A DNA stretch of 64,000 bases from Heliomicrobium modesticaldum Ice1. GTDB taxonomy: Bacteria; Bacillota; Desulfitobacteriia; Heliobacteriales; Heliobacteriaceae. The translations under genes were made by a program, and so were the position numbers. Shown here in pieces: positions 17,600 to 25,646 of this stretch (within the stretch, counting starts at the first letter, position 1; the number at the start of each line of letters is the position of its first letter). The DNA is taken from positions 2,862,001-2,926,000 of the forward strand of contig NC_010337.2 of NCBI RefSeq assembly GCF_000019165.1. The letters are read 5' to 3'. Under the pieces are notes generated by a model. That model saw only the letters and a list, made by a program, of their open reading frames with translations, was not told the DNA's origin and made no database searches.

Positions 17600-17816
17600 A
17601 GCGTAGTACCCTCCCTTCCTCGATTATTTCAATTTTTCCCAAAGCAAACAGGCAGTCTAAAGCGCTTAGAAAATCACCCATATCCTTTTTGGCTGACGTG
17701 GTCAGTTCAAACAGCTCTTTAGGGGACATATCTCTCTGCGTCAATGCTTCTAAGATGTCTGGGAAACGGGCAATGACGCTGTTTGAATAGGATGTAACTT
17801 TATTCGGCAATCTCAT
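17577..17816 (-). CDS. ABC-three-component system middle component
   Basis: A protein of 79 residues beginning MRLPNKVTSYSNSVIARFPD. It continues LTQRDMSPKELFELT, then a small winged-helix-like end (ALDCLFALGKIEIIEEGRVL). In size and pattern it matches the short middle components of ABC-3C systems, closest in my recollection to the type called MC6; that subtype is tentative. It links the ATPase and the CTD protein. GTGAGGTG precedes the ATG at 17816, which lies inside the end of the CTD gene. Its end overlaps the DUF2326 gene. Confidence 0.75.
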   Translation of the reverse strand: MRLPNKVTSYSNSVIARFPDILEALTQRDMSPKELFELTTSAKKDMGDFLSALDCLFALGKIEIIEEGRVLRYVDRNSK

Positions 17817-19038
17817 CGAACACCTCACACCTTTGCACGAAATAGGAGATTATTATCTTGCAGGCTTCTCTATATTTGCGGCTAGTCTTTTCAAACAATG
17901 TATCAGCAAGCAGGTTGTAAATATCGCTTTGGGATGTCAGCTTTTCGCTTGCATCCTCATACATCCGCTTAACGCTCTTGGCAAATCTGTCTACATTCAG
18001 TTTGTTTTCCCCGGATAATCGATCTAATGCATTATTGACGCCTTCGTACAACTGCCTGACATCAAAAAGCACTCGCTCTTTCAACCGCTTTTCAGTGATT
18101 TTTCTCTCAACCTTTACAGGTTCAATTTTGAGTCGTGTATCGTCAGTAACATCCATCAACTGGACTTCACGAAGCACATATTCAACTTGCTTTTCTAACG
18201 CATATCGTGACGTTGCATCCCTTGCCGCCATAAGATTTTCCAAGTCATGCTTGTCCGAAAGCAAAGCCGATTTTTCTTCTTCAGAGGCATTGCGCATTTC
18301 GCGTTCACAGTCAACACAAAGAACAACATCATCGGTTTCGGAAAGGTGAACGACCTTAGCGTAGTTAACGTCGTTACCTTCCTTTTTTATGCCCAACAGT
18401 CTTCCGCATTTTTGACACTTACCCCCAGTTTCTGCTAGAAGCACTAAGGAGTGAGTGTCAATCGCGATTTCATCGGCTGTCTCCGTAGAAAATCTGCTAT
18501 ATGCCGTAAGGAAGCTTATATTCGTTTTTTGAGCCTCAAAAGATTGTATGTACTCGTCAGTTATCTTTTTTACATTTTCTTCACAATTTCTGTTTTCAAC
18601 ATTGACTGCTGTATAAAGGAAAATTCCGGCAAGAAAATCCTCCAGAACAAAAGCATCACGTCCTGCGATATTTTTCTTTGTCATGTCATTCACTTTTTCA
18701 ACAACTGTGTCTGGCTCAATTGTGTCATCAGAAGCAATCATGTCCTTCAACGCAAGAACGATGAGGCTCTTTTTGTTGCTATCCAACAAGGGAAGGATGT
18801 TCTGTTTAAAGTAATTTGAAGCAGCACGAGCATCTGCTGTCGGAGCAACATCAGTCACATAGGGCGATAGATTTTTTTTACCGAGTATCAAATCTGAAAC
18901 AGTACCATCATCGCTACGAATATCATAATCAGGCGCAATAGAGAGCAGTATGGTACCGCATAGCCGCTTCTGCGTAACTCTTTTTGCCATGCATATTTTC
19001 AGAATTGTTGCAAACGTACCAAAGCACAGCCTTTTCAA
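17800..19038 (-). CDS. ABC-three-component system CTD protein with zinc ribbon
   Basis: A protein of 412 residues. The N-terminus KRLCFGTFATILKICMAKRV is followed by a mostly helical region. At about 217-290 there is a zinc ribbon or HNH-like finger: CQKCGRLLGIKKEG, then VHLSETDDVVLCVDCEREM, giving two Cys pairs (CxxC and CxxC). The C-terminal 110 residues are the helical ABC-3C CTD (RVLFDVRQLYEGVNNALDRL, later IYNLLADTLFEKTS). The start is a TTG at 19038 with AAAGGGGG upstream; an out-of-frame ATG just before it is ignored because the conserved N-terminus needs the TTG frame. It is presumed to be the sensor or effector part. Confidence 0.8.
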   Translation of the reverse strand: MKRLCFGTFATILKICMAKRVTQKRLCGTILLSIAPDYDIRSDDGTVSDLILGKKNLSPYVTDVAPTADARAASNYFKQNILPLLDSNKKSLIVLALKDMIASDDTIEPDTVVEKVNDMTKKNIAGRDAFVLEDFLAGIFLYTAVNVENRNCEENVKKITDEYIQSFEAQKTNISFLTAYSRFSTETADEIAIDTHSLVLLAETGGKCQKCGRLLGIKKEGNDVNYAKVVHLSETDDVVLCVDCEREMRNASEEEKSALLSDKHDLENLMAARDATSRYALEKQVEYVLREVQLMDVTDDTRLKIEPVKVERKITEKRLKERVLFDVRQLYEGVNNALDRLSGENKLNVDRFAKSVKRMYEDASEKLTSQSDIYNLLADTLFEKTSRKYREACKIIISYFVQRCEVFDEIAE

Positions 19039-19062
19039 ACATTGCGCCCCCTTTCAATGAAT

Positions 19063-19281
19063 TTAGATAGTCGGAGTCTCATCATCGACATAGTCAACAA
19101 TATCGCCAATGTTGACATCAAGCGCCTTACATATTCTGGCTAACACATCCATGCTTACCGGCAAGTCCTTACTCATCTTCGCCATCGTTGTCGATGTCAA
19201 ATTCGTCTTCGCCATCAAATCTTTTTTCATCATCTTTTTATCAATTAAAAGTTTCCATAGTTTGTTATAACTAAATGCCAT
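19063..19281 (-). CDS. XRE/Cro-type helix-turn-helix regulator
   Basis: A protein of 72 residues beginning MAFSYNKLWKLLIDKKMMKK. The HTH is DLMAKTNLTSTTMAKMSKD, followed by MDVLARICKALDVNIGDIVD, the typical tail of small Cro-like proteins. The ATG at 19281 has GGAGG 8 bp upstream. It is first in the minus-strand array, 24 bp before the ABC-3C CTD gene, and stands at the divergent junction with the prophage. It probably controls the defence operon. A role as a prophage lysogeny regulator cannot be excluded. Confidence 0.88.
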   Translation of the reverse strand: MAFSYNKLWKLLIDKKMMKKDLMAKTNLTSTTMAKMSKDLPVSMDVLARICKALDVNIGDIVDYVDDETPTI

Positions 19282-19328
19282 TCTATCGCCTCCAAGCACT
19301 ACACGGTATTCAAAGACGCGTTTCTATT

Positions 19329-19357
19329 ATTTTAGCAAACTACTAAGCGAATTTCAA
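19329..19357 (-). promoter_or_regulatory. Promoter of the defence array
   Basis: On the minus strand, TTGAAA (19352-19357), a 17-bp spacer and TAAAAT (19329-19334) lie about 50 bp before the XRE start. This is the only good sigma-A-type promoter I find for the 12-kb array. Confidence 0.6.
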
Positions 19358-19549
19358 TAATAAATTTGATTATGCTGATTCTACCTCTGCAAACGCTTAG
19401 TTCCTTTGGCGATAAAAAGCGAATCGAAATTTGCTGAGCCACGGCGGAGGGGCAGCGGAGTTGTGGCTGAGGACTTATCATGTTCGAATCAATAAAATTA
19501 ACACAGACGGTCAGACAAGTCGTACTTTTTGCAAAAAGGAGGACAACCC

Positions 19550-19759
19550 ATGGAAGAGATTCGCGATTGTAACGGTCGTATTGCCTGTAAGGGAAACGCA
19601 GCTACAGGACTTGTGGAAGTTGTATATAAACGATGCAAAACCAGTACACAAATACCTATCGGAGGAACGTTCAGGATTGAACGTGAAGGCATTGTGACAA
19701 TAGTCACACGAATAAATGATACTGCTTTCCACGTAGAAAGCCATTTCTGCGTAGCGTAA
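19550..19759 (+). CDS. Small conserved prophage protein of unknown function
   Basis: A protein of 69 residues beginning MEEIRDCNGRIACKGNAATG and ending in HVESHFCVA. The middle (IPIGGTFRIEREGIVTIVTR) predicts short beta strands, perhaps a small barrel. The ATG at 19550 has AAAAGGAGGACAACCC upstream. No function is known to me. It is the first plus-strand gene and is followed by a strong stem-loop terminator, so it may form a separate short transcript. Confidence 0.65.
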   Translation: MEEIRDCNGRIACKGNAATGLVEVVYKRCKTSTQIPIGGTFRIEREGIVTIVTRINDTAFHVESHFCVA

Positions 19760-19795
19760 GCGTTAATCAACTGAATAGAGAATCCGCAGAGCTGC

Positions 19796-19850
19796 ACGAC
19801 GGTCTGGATTAGTTCTCATATAAGAGGACTATCCCGGCCGTCGTTTTTTG
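19796..19850 (+). terminator. Two-tier stem-loop terminator
   Basis: The outer stem ACGACGG/CCGTCGT (19796-19802 with 19838-19844) encloses an inner hairpin AGTTCTC/GAGGACT (19811-19830) and is followed by TTTTTT. It separates the first small prophage gene from the sigma-like gene and could act as an attenuator. Confidence 0.7.
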
Positions 19851-19911
19851 TTCTACGGATTTATTCGGCTCCTCCGGAATTCAAAAATTTGAAAACCAAA
19901 GGAGTCAAATT

Positions 19912-20391
19912 ATGGAAAACCAAAAACATTACATCCCCATCGATGGTCAACAAATCACTGTTACCGAAGAAAGTTACCGCGCTTACAAGCGTCCGGCATG
20001 GGCAGAACGCAAGCGCAAAGAACGTGAAAAGCGCTGTGTTATCAGCAACGGAAAGGGTGGCATAAAACGCTGCACCGGCGACTGCAGCAAGTGCGAGAAA
20101 CAGCGGACAGGCAGTATCCTCTCGCTCGACAGCCTTACTGAAGAAAGCGGCTTTGAACCTTCCGACCCCATTGATATCGCCGAACTCATAGCGGACAAGC
20201 TGCTTTTCGAAGAGCTTTACGCCGCTCTGGAGGAACTGGACCCGGACAACCGCAGAATCATGGAACTCTTCAGCATTGGCAAATCCGAGCGGGAAATCGC
20301 CGCCGAAATCGGCCTGTCGCAGAAGGCGGTCAACAAGCGCAAGAACAAGCTGTTTGCCCAGTTACGCCAACGCCTCAAAGACTTTATCTGA
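19912..20391 (+). CDS. Sigma-70 region 4-like phage regulator
   Basis: A protein of 159 residues. A basic N-terminal half carries a cysteine cluster (CVISNGKGGIKRC, then CSKCEKQRTG) that could bind metal. The C-terminal 70 residues are a sigma region 4-type helix-turn-helix: LDPDNRRIMELFSIGKSERE then IAAEIGLSQKAVNKRKNKL. No region 2 is present, so it is more likely a transcription regulator than a full sigma factor. The ATG is preceded by AAAGGAG. It stands at the head of the early region. Confidence 0.75.
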   Translation: MENQKHYIPIDGQQITVTEESYRAYKRPAWAERKRKEREKRCVISNGKGGIKRCTGDCSKCEKQRTGSILSLDSLTEESGFEPSDPIDIAELIADKLLFEELYAALEELDPDNRRIMELFSIGKSEREIAAEIGLSQKAVNKRKNKLFAQLRQRLKDFI

Positions 20392-20404
20392 TCCTTACAC
20401 TCAC

Positions 20405-20435
20405 GCCCTCTGGTGTCCTATGGATATCAGAGGGC
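20405..20435 (+). promoter_or_regulatory. Hairpin with GTCCTATGGAT loop (copy A1)
   Basis: A 10-bp stem (20405-20414 with 20426-20435, GCCCTCTGGT/ATCAGAGGGC) closes an 11-nt loop GTCCTATGGAT. It lies just after the sigma-like gene stop. The loop matches the TGTCCTGTGGA loops of copies A2 and B. Confidence 0.6.
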
Positions 20436-20462
20436 AGCACCAAAAAAGAAAATTTCCAATAC

Positions 20463-20520
20463 CAGTACTCAACTTTCCATCTTCTGTCCTGTGGAAGATG
20501 AGGGAAATAAAAGAGCCCTC
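20463..20520 (+). promoter_or_regulatory. Conserved-loop leader element (copy A2)
   Basis: CAGTACTCAA (20463-20472) is followed by a hairpin CATCTT/AAGATG (20478-20483 with 20495-20500) around CTGTCCTGTGG, then a GCCCTC (20515-20520) that can pair with GAGGG at 20501-20504 and nearby. It ends 17 bp before the ATG of the next gene, so it is in the leader of that message. Confidence 0.55.
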
Positions 20521-20537
20521 GGAACGGAGGTTTAAAA

Positions 20538-20720
20538 ATGGATACACAAGCAAAACAAGCCGACATCGAATGCCGTGACCGTGAGATGGACGAGGAATTG
20601 GCGGATGTCCTCACGGCAATCAGCGTGGTGTCAAAACGCCTAGCCCGGAAGCTGACAATGCTTTCACGGCAGGACGAACATAAGGAGGAAGGAGGAAAAT
20701 CGGATGAGCAAAATGAGTGA
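20538..20720 (+). CDS. Small prophage protein of unknown function
   Basis: A protein of 60 residues (MDTQAKQADIECRDREMDEE, then LADVLTAISVVSKRLARKL), probably one amphipathic helix with charged ends. GGAGG stands 8 bp before the ATG. It overlaps the next gene by 17 bp, which favours a real translated gene. It may be an assembly or anti-host peptide, but nothing in it shows which. Confidence 0.6.
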   Translation: MDTQAKQADIECRDREMDEELADVLTAISVVSKRLARKLTMLSRQDEHKEEGGKSDEQNE

Positions 20721-21036
20721 ACTGTCCCTTGCGGTAACGGAACTGAAGCGCTGCGGTGAAGCCCTTATCGGCATATCGGAATCGCTTGCAGCCTTGTTCA
20801 GCGGTAATGAGGATGTTCAGACTGCGGATCAGCCGAATGCAGAAGTCTCTGCGCAGGTTGAGAAGCCCATTACACTTGAGGCAGTCAGGGCTGTGCTTGC
20901 GGAAAAGAGCCGCGCCGGGCATACCGCCGAAGTCCGCGCTCTGCTTGAAAAGCACGGTGCTGCGAAGTTGTCGGAAATCGACCCTTCAGAATATCCGGCA
21001 CTGCTTGCGGAAGCCGAGGTGCTGGGAAATGGGTAA
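20704..21036 (+). CDS. Conserved prophage protein (rrp5-like annotation in clostridial phages)
   Basis: A protein of 110 residues. An N-terminal helix (MSELSLAVTELKRCGEALIG) is followed by a linker, then TLEAVRAVLAEKSRAGHTAE and VRALLEKHGAAKLSEIDPSE, a helical C-terminal motif common in clostridial prophages. Homologues are often labelled rRNA biogenesis protein rrp5, but that label has no functional basis I can see. AAGGAGG precedes the ATG. It overlaps the DUF2800 gene by 8 bp in the replication operon, so a role in replication or recombination is plausible. Confidence 0.7.
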   Translation: MSKMSELSLAVTELKRCGEALIGISESLAALFSGNEDVQTADQPNAEVSAQVEKPITLEAVRAVLAEKSRAGHTAEVRALLEKHGAAKLSEIDPSEYPALLAEAEVLGNG

Positions 21037-22150
21037 ACACTCTCTCCTTTCGGCCTCCTCTTCTCACAGGTGGCTGAACTGCCCGCCTTCCGCAAGGCTT
21101 TGTGAGAGTTATGAGGACAAGGGCAGCGACTATGCCGCCGAAGGAACGGACGCTCATACGCTCTGCGAGTATAAGCTGAAGACCGCGCTCGGTATCCGTG
21201 CCAAAGACCCAACCTCCGACCTTACCTACTACAACGAAGAGATGGAGGACTGCGCTAACGGCTATGCCGCCTACATCCTCGAAATTGTGGAAACGGCAAA
21301 GCAGACCTGTGCTGACCCGGTTGTCCTCATCGAACAACGGCTCGACTTCTCCAAATATGTTGAGGGCGGCTTCGGCACCGGCGACTGTTTGGTTATCGCA
21401 GACGGTACGCTCTACATCGTGGATTACAAGCATGGCCAGGGCGTTTTGGTGGAAGCCGAGGATAACCCGCAAATGATGCTATATGCACTGGGAGCCTTGG
21501 AAATCTTCGATGACATCTATGACATCGTTACGGTTTCCATGACCATCTACCAACCAAGGCGCGACAACGTATCCACCTACACGGTTTCCAAGGAATCATT
21601 GTACCAATGGGCTGAGGAAGTCCTGAAACCGGCAGCCGAACTCGCTTACGCCGGTGGCGGGCGATTTAACTGCGGCGAATGGTGTCAGTTCTGCAAAGTA
21701 AAGCACGAGTGCCGCGCCAGAGCCGAACACAACCTGGAACTCGCCCGATATGACTTCAAGCTTCCCCCTCTGCTGGAGGACGCCGAGGTTGAGGATATCC
21801 TCGGGAAAATTGATGACTTGGTCTCATGGGCCAACGACATCAAGGACTACGCCCTGCAGGCTGCCCTCGGCGGTAAGCAGTGGAACGGGTGGAAACTGGT
21901 CGAAGGCCGATCCAACCGCAGATACACCGACGAGTCCGCAGTGGCTGACGCAGTCAGCGCGGCGGGATTCGATCCATACGAACGCAAGGTTCTGGGCATC
22001 ACCGCCATGACATCTCTGCTCGGGAAAAAACGCTTTGAAGAAGTTCTCGGCGGCTTCATTGATAAGCCACCCGGCAAACCGACGCTTGTGCCGGAAAGCG
22101 ATAAACGCCCGGCAATCCATACCGCGCAACAAGACTTTAGTGAATTTTAA
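21029..22150 (+). CDS. DUF2800 PD-(D/E)xK nuclease
   Basis: A protein of 373 residues beginning MGKHSLLSASSSHRWLNCPP. The core reads GGFGTGDCLVIADGTLYIVD followed at once by YKHGQG. This is the D...DxK pattern of Cas4/RecB-like nucleases, followed by NPQMMLYALGALE. A C-terminal cysteine cluster (CGEWCQFCKVKHEC) is reminiscent of the iron-sulfur site in AddB/Cas4-like enzymes. It probably processes DNA ends in recombination or replication. The start was chosen at 21029 because the conserved N-terminus begins there; upstream in-frame sequence is antiparallel to the previous gene. It pairs with the DUF2815 gene downstream. Confidence 0.85.
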   Translation: MGKHSLLSASSSHRWLNCPPSARLCESYEDKGSDYAAEGTDAHTLCEYKLKTALGIRAKDPTSDLTYYNEEMEDCANGYAAYILEIVETAKQTCADPVVLIEQRLDFSKYVEGGFGTGDCLVIADGTLYIVDYKHGQGVLVEAEDNPQMMLYALGALEIFDDIYDIVTVSMTIYQPRRDNVSTYTVSKESLYQWAEEVLKPAAELAYAGGGRFNCGEWCQFCKVKHECRARAEHNLELARYDFKLPPLLEDAEVEDILGKIDDLVSWANDIKDYALQAALGGKQWNGWKLVEGRSNRRYTDESAVADAVSAAGFDPYERKVLGITAMTSLLGKKRFEEVLGGFIDKPPGKPTLVPESDKRPAIHTAQQDFSEF

Positions 22151-22163
22151 GGAGGAAAATCTT

Positions 22164-22742
22164 ATGTCAAACAACACAAACAAAGCCAACGCAAACCCTA
22201 TGAAGGTTATCACCGGCCCCGACACCCGCTGGTCTTATGCCAACGTCTGGGAGGCCAAGTCCATAAACGGAGGCACTCCGAAGTTCTCCGTATCGCTTAT
22301 CATCCCCAAGTCCGATACTCGCACCATAGCAAAACTCAAGGCCGCAATTGAAGCCGCCTACCACGAGGGTGAAGCCAAGCTGAAAGGCAACGGCAAAACC
22401 GTACCGCCCCTTTCCGCTATCAAGACACCTCTGCGTGACGGTGATACCGAACGCCCTGACGATCCTGCCTATGCCAACGCCTACTTCATTAACGCCAACT
22501 CCTCGACCGCACCCGGCATCGTGGATGCCGACCGCCAGCCCATCCTTGACCGTTCCGAGGTTTACAGCGGCGTCTACGGCAGGGCAAGTATCAACTTTTA
22601 TGCCTTTAACAGCAACGGAAACAGGGGCATCGCCTGCGGACTGAACAATCTGCAGAAAATCCGTGATGGCGAACCACTCGGCGGCAAGTCCAGGGCTGAA
22701 GACGATTTTGCTACCGAAATCGATGAGGACTTCCTCTCGTGA
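22164..22742 (+). CDS. DUF2815 single-strand DNA binding-like protein
   Basis: A protein of 192 residues. MKVITGPDTRWSYANVWEAK and the KFSVSLIIPKSDTRTIAKLK stretch are the family hallmarks. The end is acidic (DDFATEIDEDFLS), as in SSB-type proteins such as T7 gp2.5, to which DUF2815 is thought to be related. It would coat single-stranded DNA and recruit the polymerase encoded next. TAAGGAGGAAAA precedes the ATG at 22164. Its stop overlaps the GTG start of the polymerase gene by 4 bp. Confidence 0.85.
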   Translation: MSNNTNKANANPMKVITGPDTRWSYANVWEAKSINGGTPKFSVSLIIPKSDTRTIAKLKAAIEAAYHEGEAKLKGNGKTVPPLSAIKTPLRDGDTERPDDPAYANAYFINANSSTAPGIVDADRQPILDRSEVYSGVYGRASINFYAFNSNGNRGIACGLNNLQKIRDGEPLGGKSRAEDDFATEIDEDFLS

Positions 22743-24679
22743 GGGCGCTCAATATCGACATAGAAACGTACAGCAGTGTAGACCTCGCCAAAAGCGGGGT
22801 CTATCGCTATACGGAATCCCCGGACTTTGCAATCCTGCTCTTCGGATATTCCGTTGATGGCGGCGAGGTTCAGGTGGTTGACCTCATGTGTAGCGAAGCA
22901 ATCCCATCCAAAGTCGTCGATGCACTAACCGATAAGGATGTGACGAAGTGGGCTTTCAACGCCCAGTTTGAACGCATCTGCTTGTCAAAGTGGTTAGGGT
23001 TGCCCACAGGTCAATATCTTGATCCAATGTCATGGCGCTGCACGATGGTGTGGTCGGCATACATGGGCCTGCCCCTCTCCCTTGAAGGAACCGGCGCCGT
23101 CCTTGGCCTTGAAAAGCAGAAGCTCACGGAGGGCAAAGACTTAATTCGGCATTTTTCTGTGCCGTGCAAACCTACAGTCTCCAATGAAGGCCGTACAAGA
23201 AACCTGCCAATCCACGCCCCGGACAAATGGGCTGCATTCAAGGCCTACAACCTTCGCGATGTTGAAACTGAGATGGCGATACAGCAGAAGCTGGCTAAGT
23301 TTCCCGTACCCGAGGGCGTTTGGGGGGAATACCACCTCGATCAAGAGATTAACGACCGTGGCGTTGCTCTGGATATGGATCTCGTGCGTCAAGCCATCGA
23401 AATGGATAACCGATCCCGTTCCAAACTGACTGGCATGATACGTGAATTGACTGAGCTGGAGAATCCCAACTCCGTGGTTCAGATGAAGCAGTGGCTTTCC
23501 GACCACGGCCTTGAAACCGATACGCTTGGCAAGAAGGCTGTGGTGGAACTTTTAAAGACTGCATCAGAACCGCTCGGTAAGGTGTTGGAACTCAGGCAGT
23601 CACTGGCAAAGTCATCGGTCAAGAAATATACGGCCATGGAAAACGTAGTCTGCACCGACGGTCGCGCCCGTGGAATGTTCCAATTTTACGGCGCCAACCG
23701 AACCGGCAGATGGGCAGGCAGATTAATACAATTGCAGAACCTGCCCCAGAACCACATGCCCGACCTGGAACAGGCCCGAAGCCTTGTGCGTTCCGGCAAC
23801 TTCGCAGCTTTGGAAATGCTCTACGACTCAGTGCCGGAGGTACTGTCGGAACTCATCCGTACCGCCTTTGTGCCGAAAAAAGGCTGTAAATTCATCGTGG
23901 CGGACTTCTCGGCGATTGAAGCGAGGGTCATCGCCTGGCTTGCGGGCGAAAAATGGCGGCAGGAGGTCTTTGAATCCGGCGGCGATATCTACTGTGCTTC
24001 CGCTTCCCAGATGTTCCATGTTCCTGTGGAAAAGAACGGTGTCAACGGCCACCTGCGGCAAAAAGGCAAAATCGCGGAACTCGCCCTCGGATACGGCGGG
24101 TCGGTCGGTGCGCTCAAAGCTATGGGCGCATTGGAGATGGGGCTTGAAGAGGAGGAACTTCAACCACTTGTTTCCGCCTGGAGATCCTCGAACCCCAAAA
24201 TCGTGAGACTCTGGTGGGATATTGACCGTGCCGCCATGAAGGCAGTCAGGGAGCGCACCACCACAGAAACACACGGCATCCGCTTTTCCTATCAGAGCGG
24301 GATGTTCTTTATAACGCTCCCTTCCGGCAGGCGTCTTGCCTATGTGAAGCCGCGTATTGGTCAGAACCGCTTCGGTTCGGACTGCATCACCTACGAAGGT
24401 GTCGGCGGCGCAAAGAAATGGGAACGGATTGAAAGCTATGGCCCGAAACTCACGGAAAATATCGTGCAGGCCACGAGCCGGGACATCCTCTGCTATGCCA
24501 TGCGGAATCTTAGGCACTGCTCCATCGTGATGCACGTTCACGATGAGATTGTTATCGAAGCTGACCGCCGAATGTCCACCGAGGCTGTATGCAAACAAAT
24601 GGGCCAAACACCACCCTGGGCAAAAGGCCTTTTACTGCGGGCGGATGGATATGAAACAGATTTTTACAAAAAAGATTGA
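22739..24679 (+). CDS. Phage DNA polymerase, family A
   Basis: A protein of 646 residues. The N-terminal 200 residues are a DEDD 3'-5' exonuclease: NIDIETYSSVDL with D and E of motif I, then FNAQFERICL and the RDVETEMAI region. The polymerase domain shows motif A in VADFSAIEARVIAWLAGE, the O-helix region in RQKGKIAELALGYGGSVGAL and motif C in VMHVHDEIVIEA. There is no 5'-3' exonuclease, as is usual for phage PolA. The start is a GTG overlapping the DUF2815 stop (GTGA). It is the replicative polymerase of the prophage. Confidence 0.93.
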   Translation: MRALNIDIETYSSVDLAKSGVYRYTESPDFAILLFGYSVDGGEVQVVDLMCSEAIPSKVVDALTDKDVTKWAFNAQFERICLSKWLGLPTGQYLDPMSWRCTMVWSAYMGLPLSLEGTGAVLGLEKQKLTEGKDLIRHFSVPCKPTVSNEGRTRNLPIHAPDKWAAFKAYNLRDVETEMAIQQKLAKFPVPEGVWGEYHLDQEINDRGVALDMDLVRQAIEMDNRSRSKLTGMIRELTELENPNSVVQMKQWLSDHGLETDTLGKKAVVELLKTASEPLGKVLELRQSLAKSSVKKYTAMENVVCTDGRARGMFQFYGANRTGRWAGRLIQLQNLPQNHMPDLEQARSLVRSGNFAALEMLYDSVPEVLSELIRTAFVPKKGCKFIVADFSAIEARVIAWLAGEKWRQEVFESGGDIYCASASQMFHVPVEKNGVNGHLRQKGKIAELALGYGGSVGALKAMGALEMGLEEEELQPLVSAWRSSNPKIVRLWWDIDRAAMKAVRERTTTETHGIRFSYQSGMFFITLPSGRRLAYVKPRIGQNRFGSDCITYEGVGGAKKWERIESYGPKLTENIVQATSRDILCYAMRNLRHCSIVMHVHDEIVIEADRRMSTEAVCKQMGQTPPWAKGLLLRADGYETDFYKKD

Positions 24680-24687
24680 TGCTTTTG

Positions 24688-24750
24688 GTACTCACAGCGA
24701 CAGTTTCTGTCCTGAGAGTTTTAGAGGGCAATGATGCCTTCAAGAATGGA
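24688..24750 (+). promoter_or_regulatory. Degenerate conserved-loop leader element (copy C)
   Basis: GTACTCA (24688-24694) and TGTCCTG (24708-24714) occur in the same order and spacing class as in copies A2 and B, followed by AGAGGGC and a GCC before a GGAGG. The hairpin arms are poor. It lies in the only sizeable gap of the replication operon, before the zinc-ribbon gene. Confidence 0.4.
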
Positions 24751-24759
24751 GGTTTGCCT

Positions 24760-24966
24760 ATGTTCTATGTAAGAGAAAAGATCAACGACACAGTGGGGAT
24801 CACCGTGGAAATCCACGATGACAATGTGTTCTGTACCTGCCCCGGCTGTGGGTGTGAGGTCAGGATTGACCTTGCGGAACTGTTCAACGACGGTGAAGGT
24901 GATCTGTACGGTACGGCGGTTTACTGCCCGGAATGCAGCAGGTCAAGATTGGAGGGAAACAGATGA
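24760..24966 (+). CDS. Small zinc-ribbon prophage protein
   Basis: A protein of 68 residues: MFYVREKINDTVGITVEIHD, then CTCPGCGCEVRIDLAELF and AVYCPECSRSR. The CPxCGC and CPEC pairs form a four-cysteine zinc ribbon. AATGGAGG precedes the ATG at 24760. The stop overlaps the ATG of the Rha gene (ATGA). No specific function is visible. Confidence 0.7.
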   Translation: MFYVREKINDTVGITVEIHDDNVFCTCPGCGCEVRIDLAELFNDGEGDLYGTAVYCPECSRSRLEGNR

Positions 24967-25631
24967 AGGAATTAATTCCAAAAGACAAATACGGCGTTTT
25001 CGCCGATACCAACGACACTGCGAGGGTCGACAGCCTGTTTGTTGCCCGGTATTTCGAGAAGGAACATTTCCACGTTCTTCGCGATATAGCAAAAATCACT
25101 GACACCAAATCTGGATTGAGTGAGGACTTCACTAAATCCAATTTTGAGCAGACCTTTTACAAGGACAGTACCGGGAGAAAACTGCCGTGCTACATGATGA
25201 CCCGCGACGGTTTCACCATGCTGGTCATGGGATATACGGGGCAGAAAGCGATGAGGTTCAAGGAACTGTATATCAGGCGCTTTAACGAGATGGAACAGTT
25301 TATCAAAACACTTGTCGCCGCCCGTAAGGAATTCCCGCTGCTGACCGAAAACATCAAGCTGCTGCATGAAAATCCCAAGCCATACCATTTCAGCAACGAG
25401 TGCGACATGATAAACCGCATTGTTACCGGGATGTCGGCAAAACAGTTCAGGCAGGCACACGGCCTTGAAAAAGGCACCAGCATCCGCCCTTACCTGACGG
25501 ACGAGCAGGTCAGGATGATGGAAACGCTACAGAAGGTCGATATCGGCTTGCTGGTTGCCGTACCGGATTACGAACAGCGCAAGCGCCACCTGGAATGGTA
25601 TAAGCTGAAGCTGCTCGAAAAGCCGGCGTGA
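24963..25631 (+). CDS. Rha family phage regulatory protein
   Basis: A protein of 222 residues. The N-terminal 110 match phage pRha: VDSLFVARYFEKEHFHVLRD, then SNFEQTFYKDSTGRKLPCYM and MTRDGFTMLVMGYTGQKAMR with FKELYI. The C-terminal part (ECDMINRIVTGMSAKQFRQA) resembles a second DNA-binding module. Rha proteins interfere with phage growth in hosts lacking some integration factors; the mechanism is not well understood. It is coupled by a 4-bp overlap to the zinc-ribbon gene. Confidence 0.88.
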   Translation: MKELIPKDKYGVFADTNDTARVDSLFVARYFEKEHFHVLRDIAKITDTKSGLSEDFTKSNFEQTFYKDSTGRKLPCYMMTRDGFTMLVMGYTGQKAMRFKELYIRRFNEMEQFIKTLVAARKEFPLLTENIKLLHENPKPYHFSNECDMINRIVTGMSAKQFRQAHGLEKGTSIRPYLTDEQVRMMETLQKVDIGLLVAVPDYEQRKRHLEWYKLKLLEKPA

Positions 25632-25646
25632 AAGCGAGGTCGACCT

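Noticed and set aside
19430-19500. tRNA-like string with a GTTCGAATC block near the prophage left edge, considered as an attachment-site tRNA
   Set aside because: No acceptor or anticodon arms can be paired around it; only the T-loop-like block is present.
20756-21028. N-terminal extension of the DUF2800 protein
   Set aside because: The extension is the alternative frame of the overlapping upstream gene, and the family N-terminus starts at 21029.
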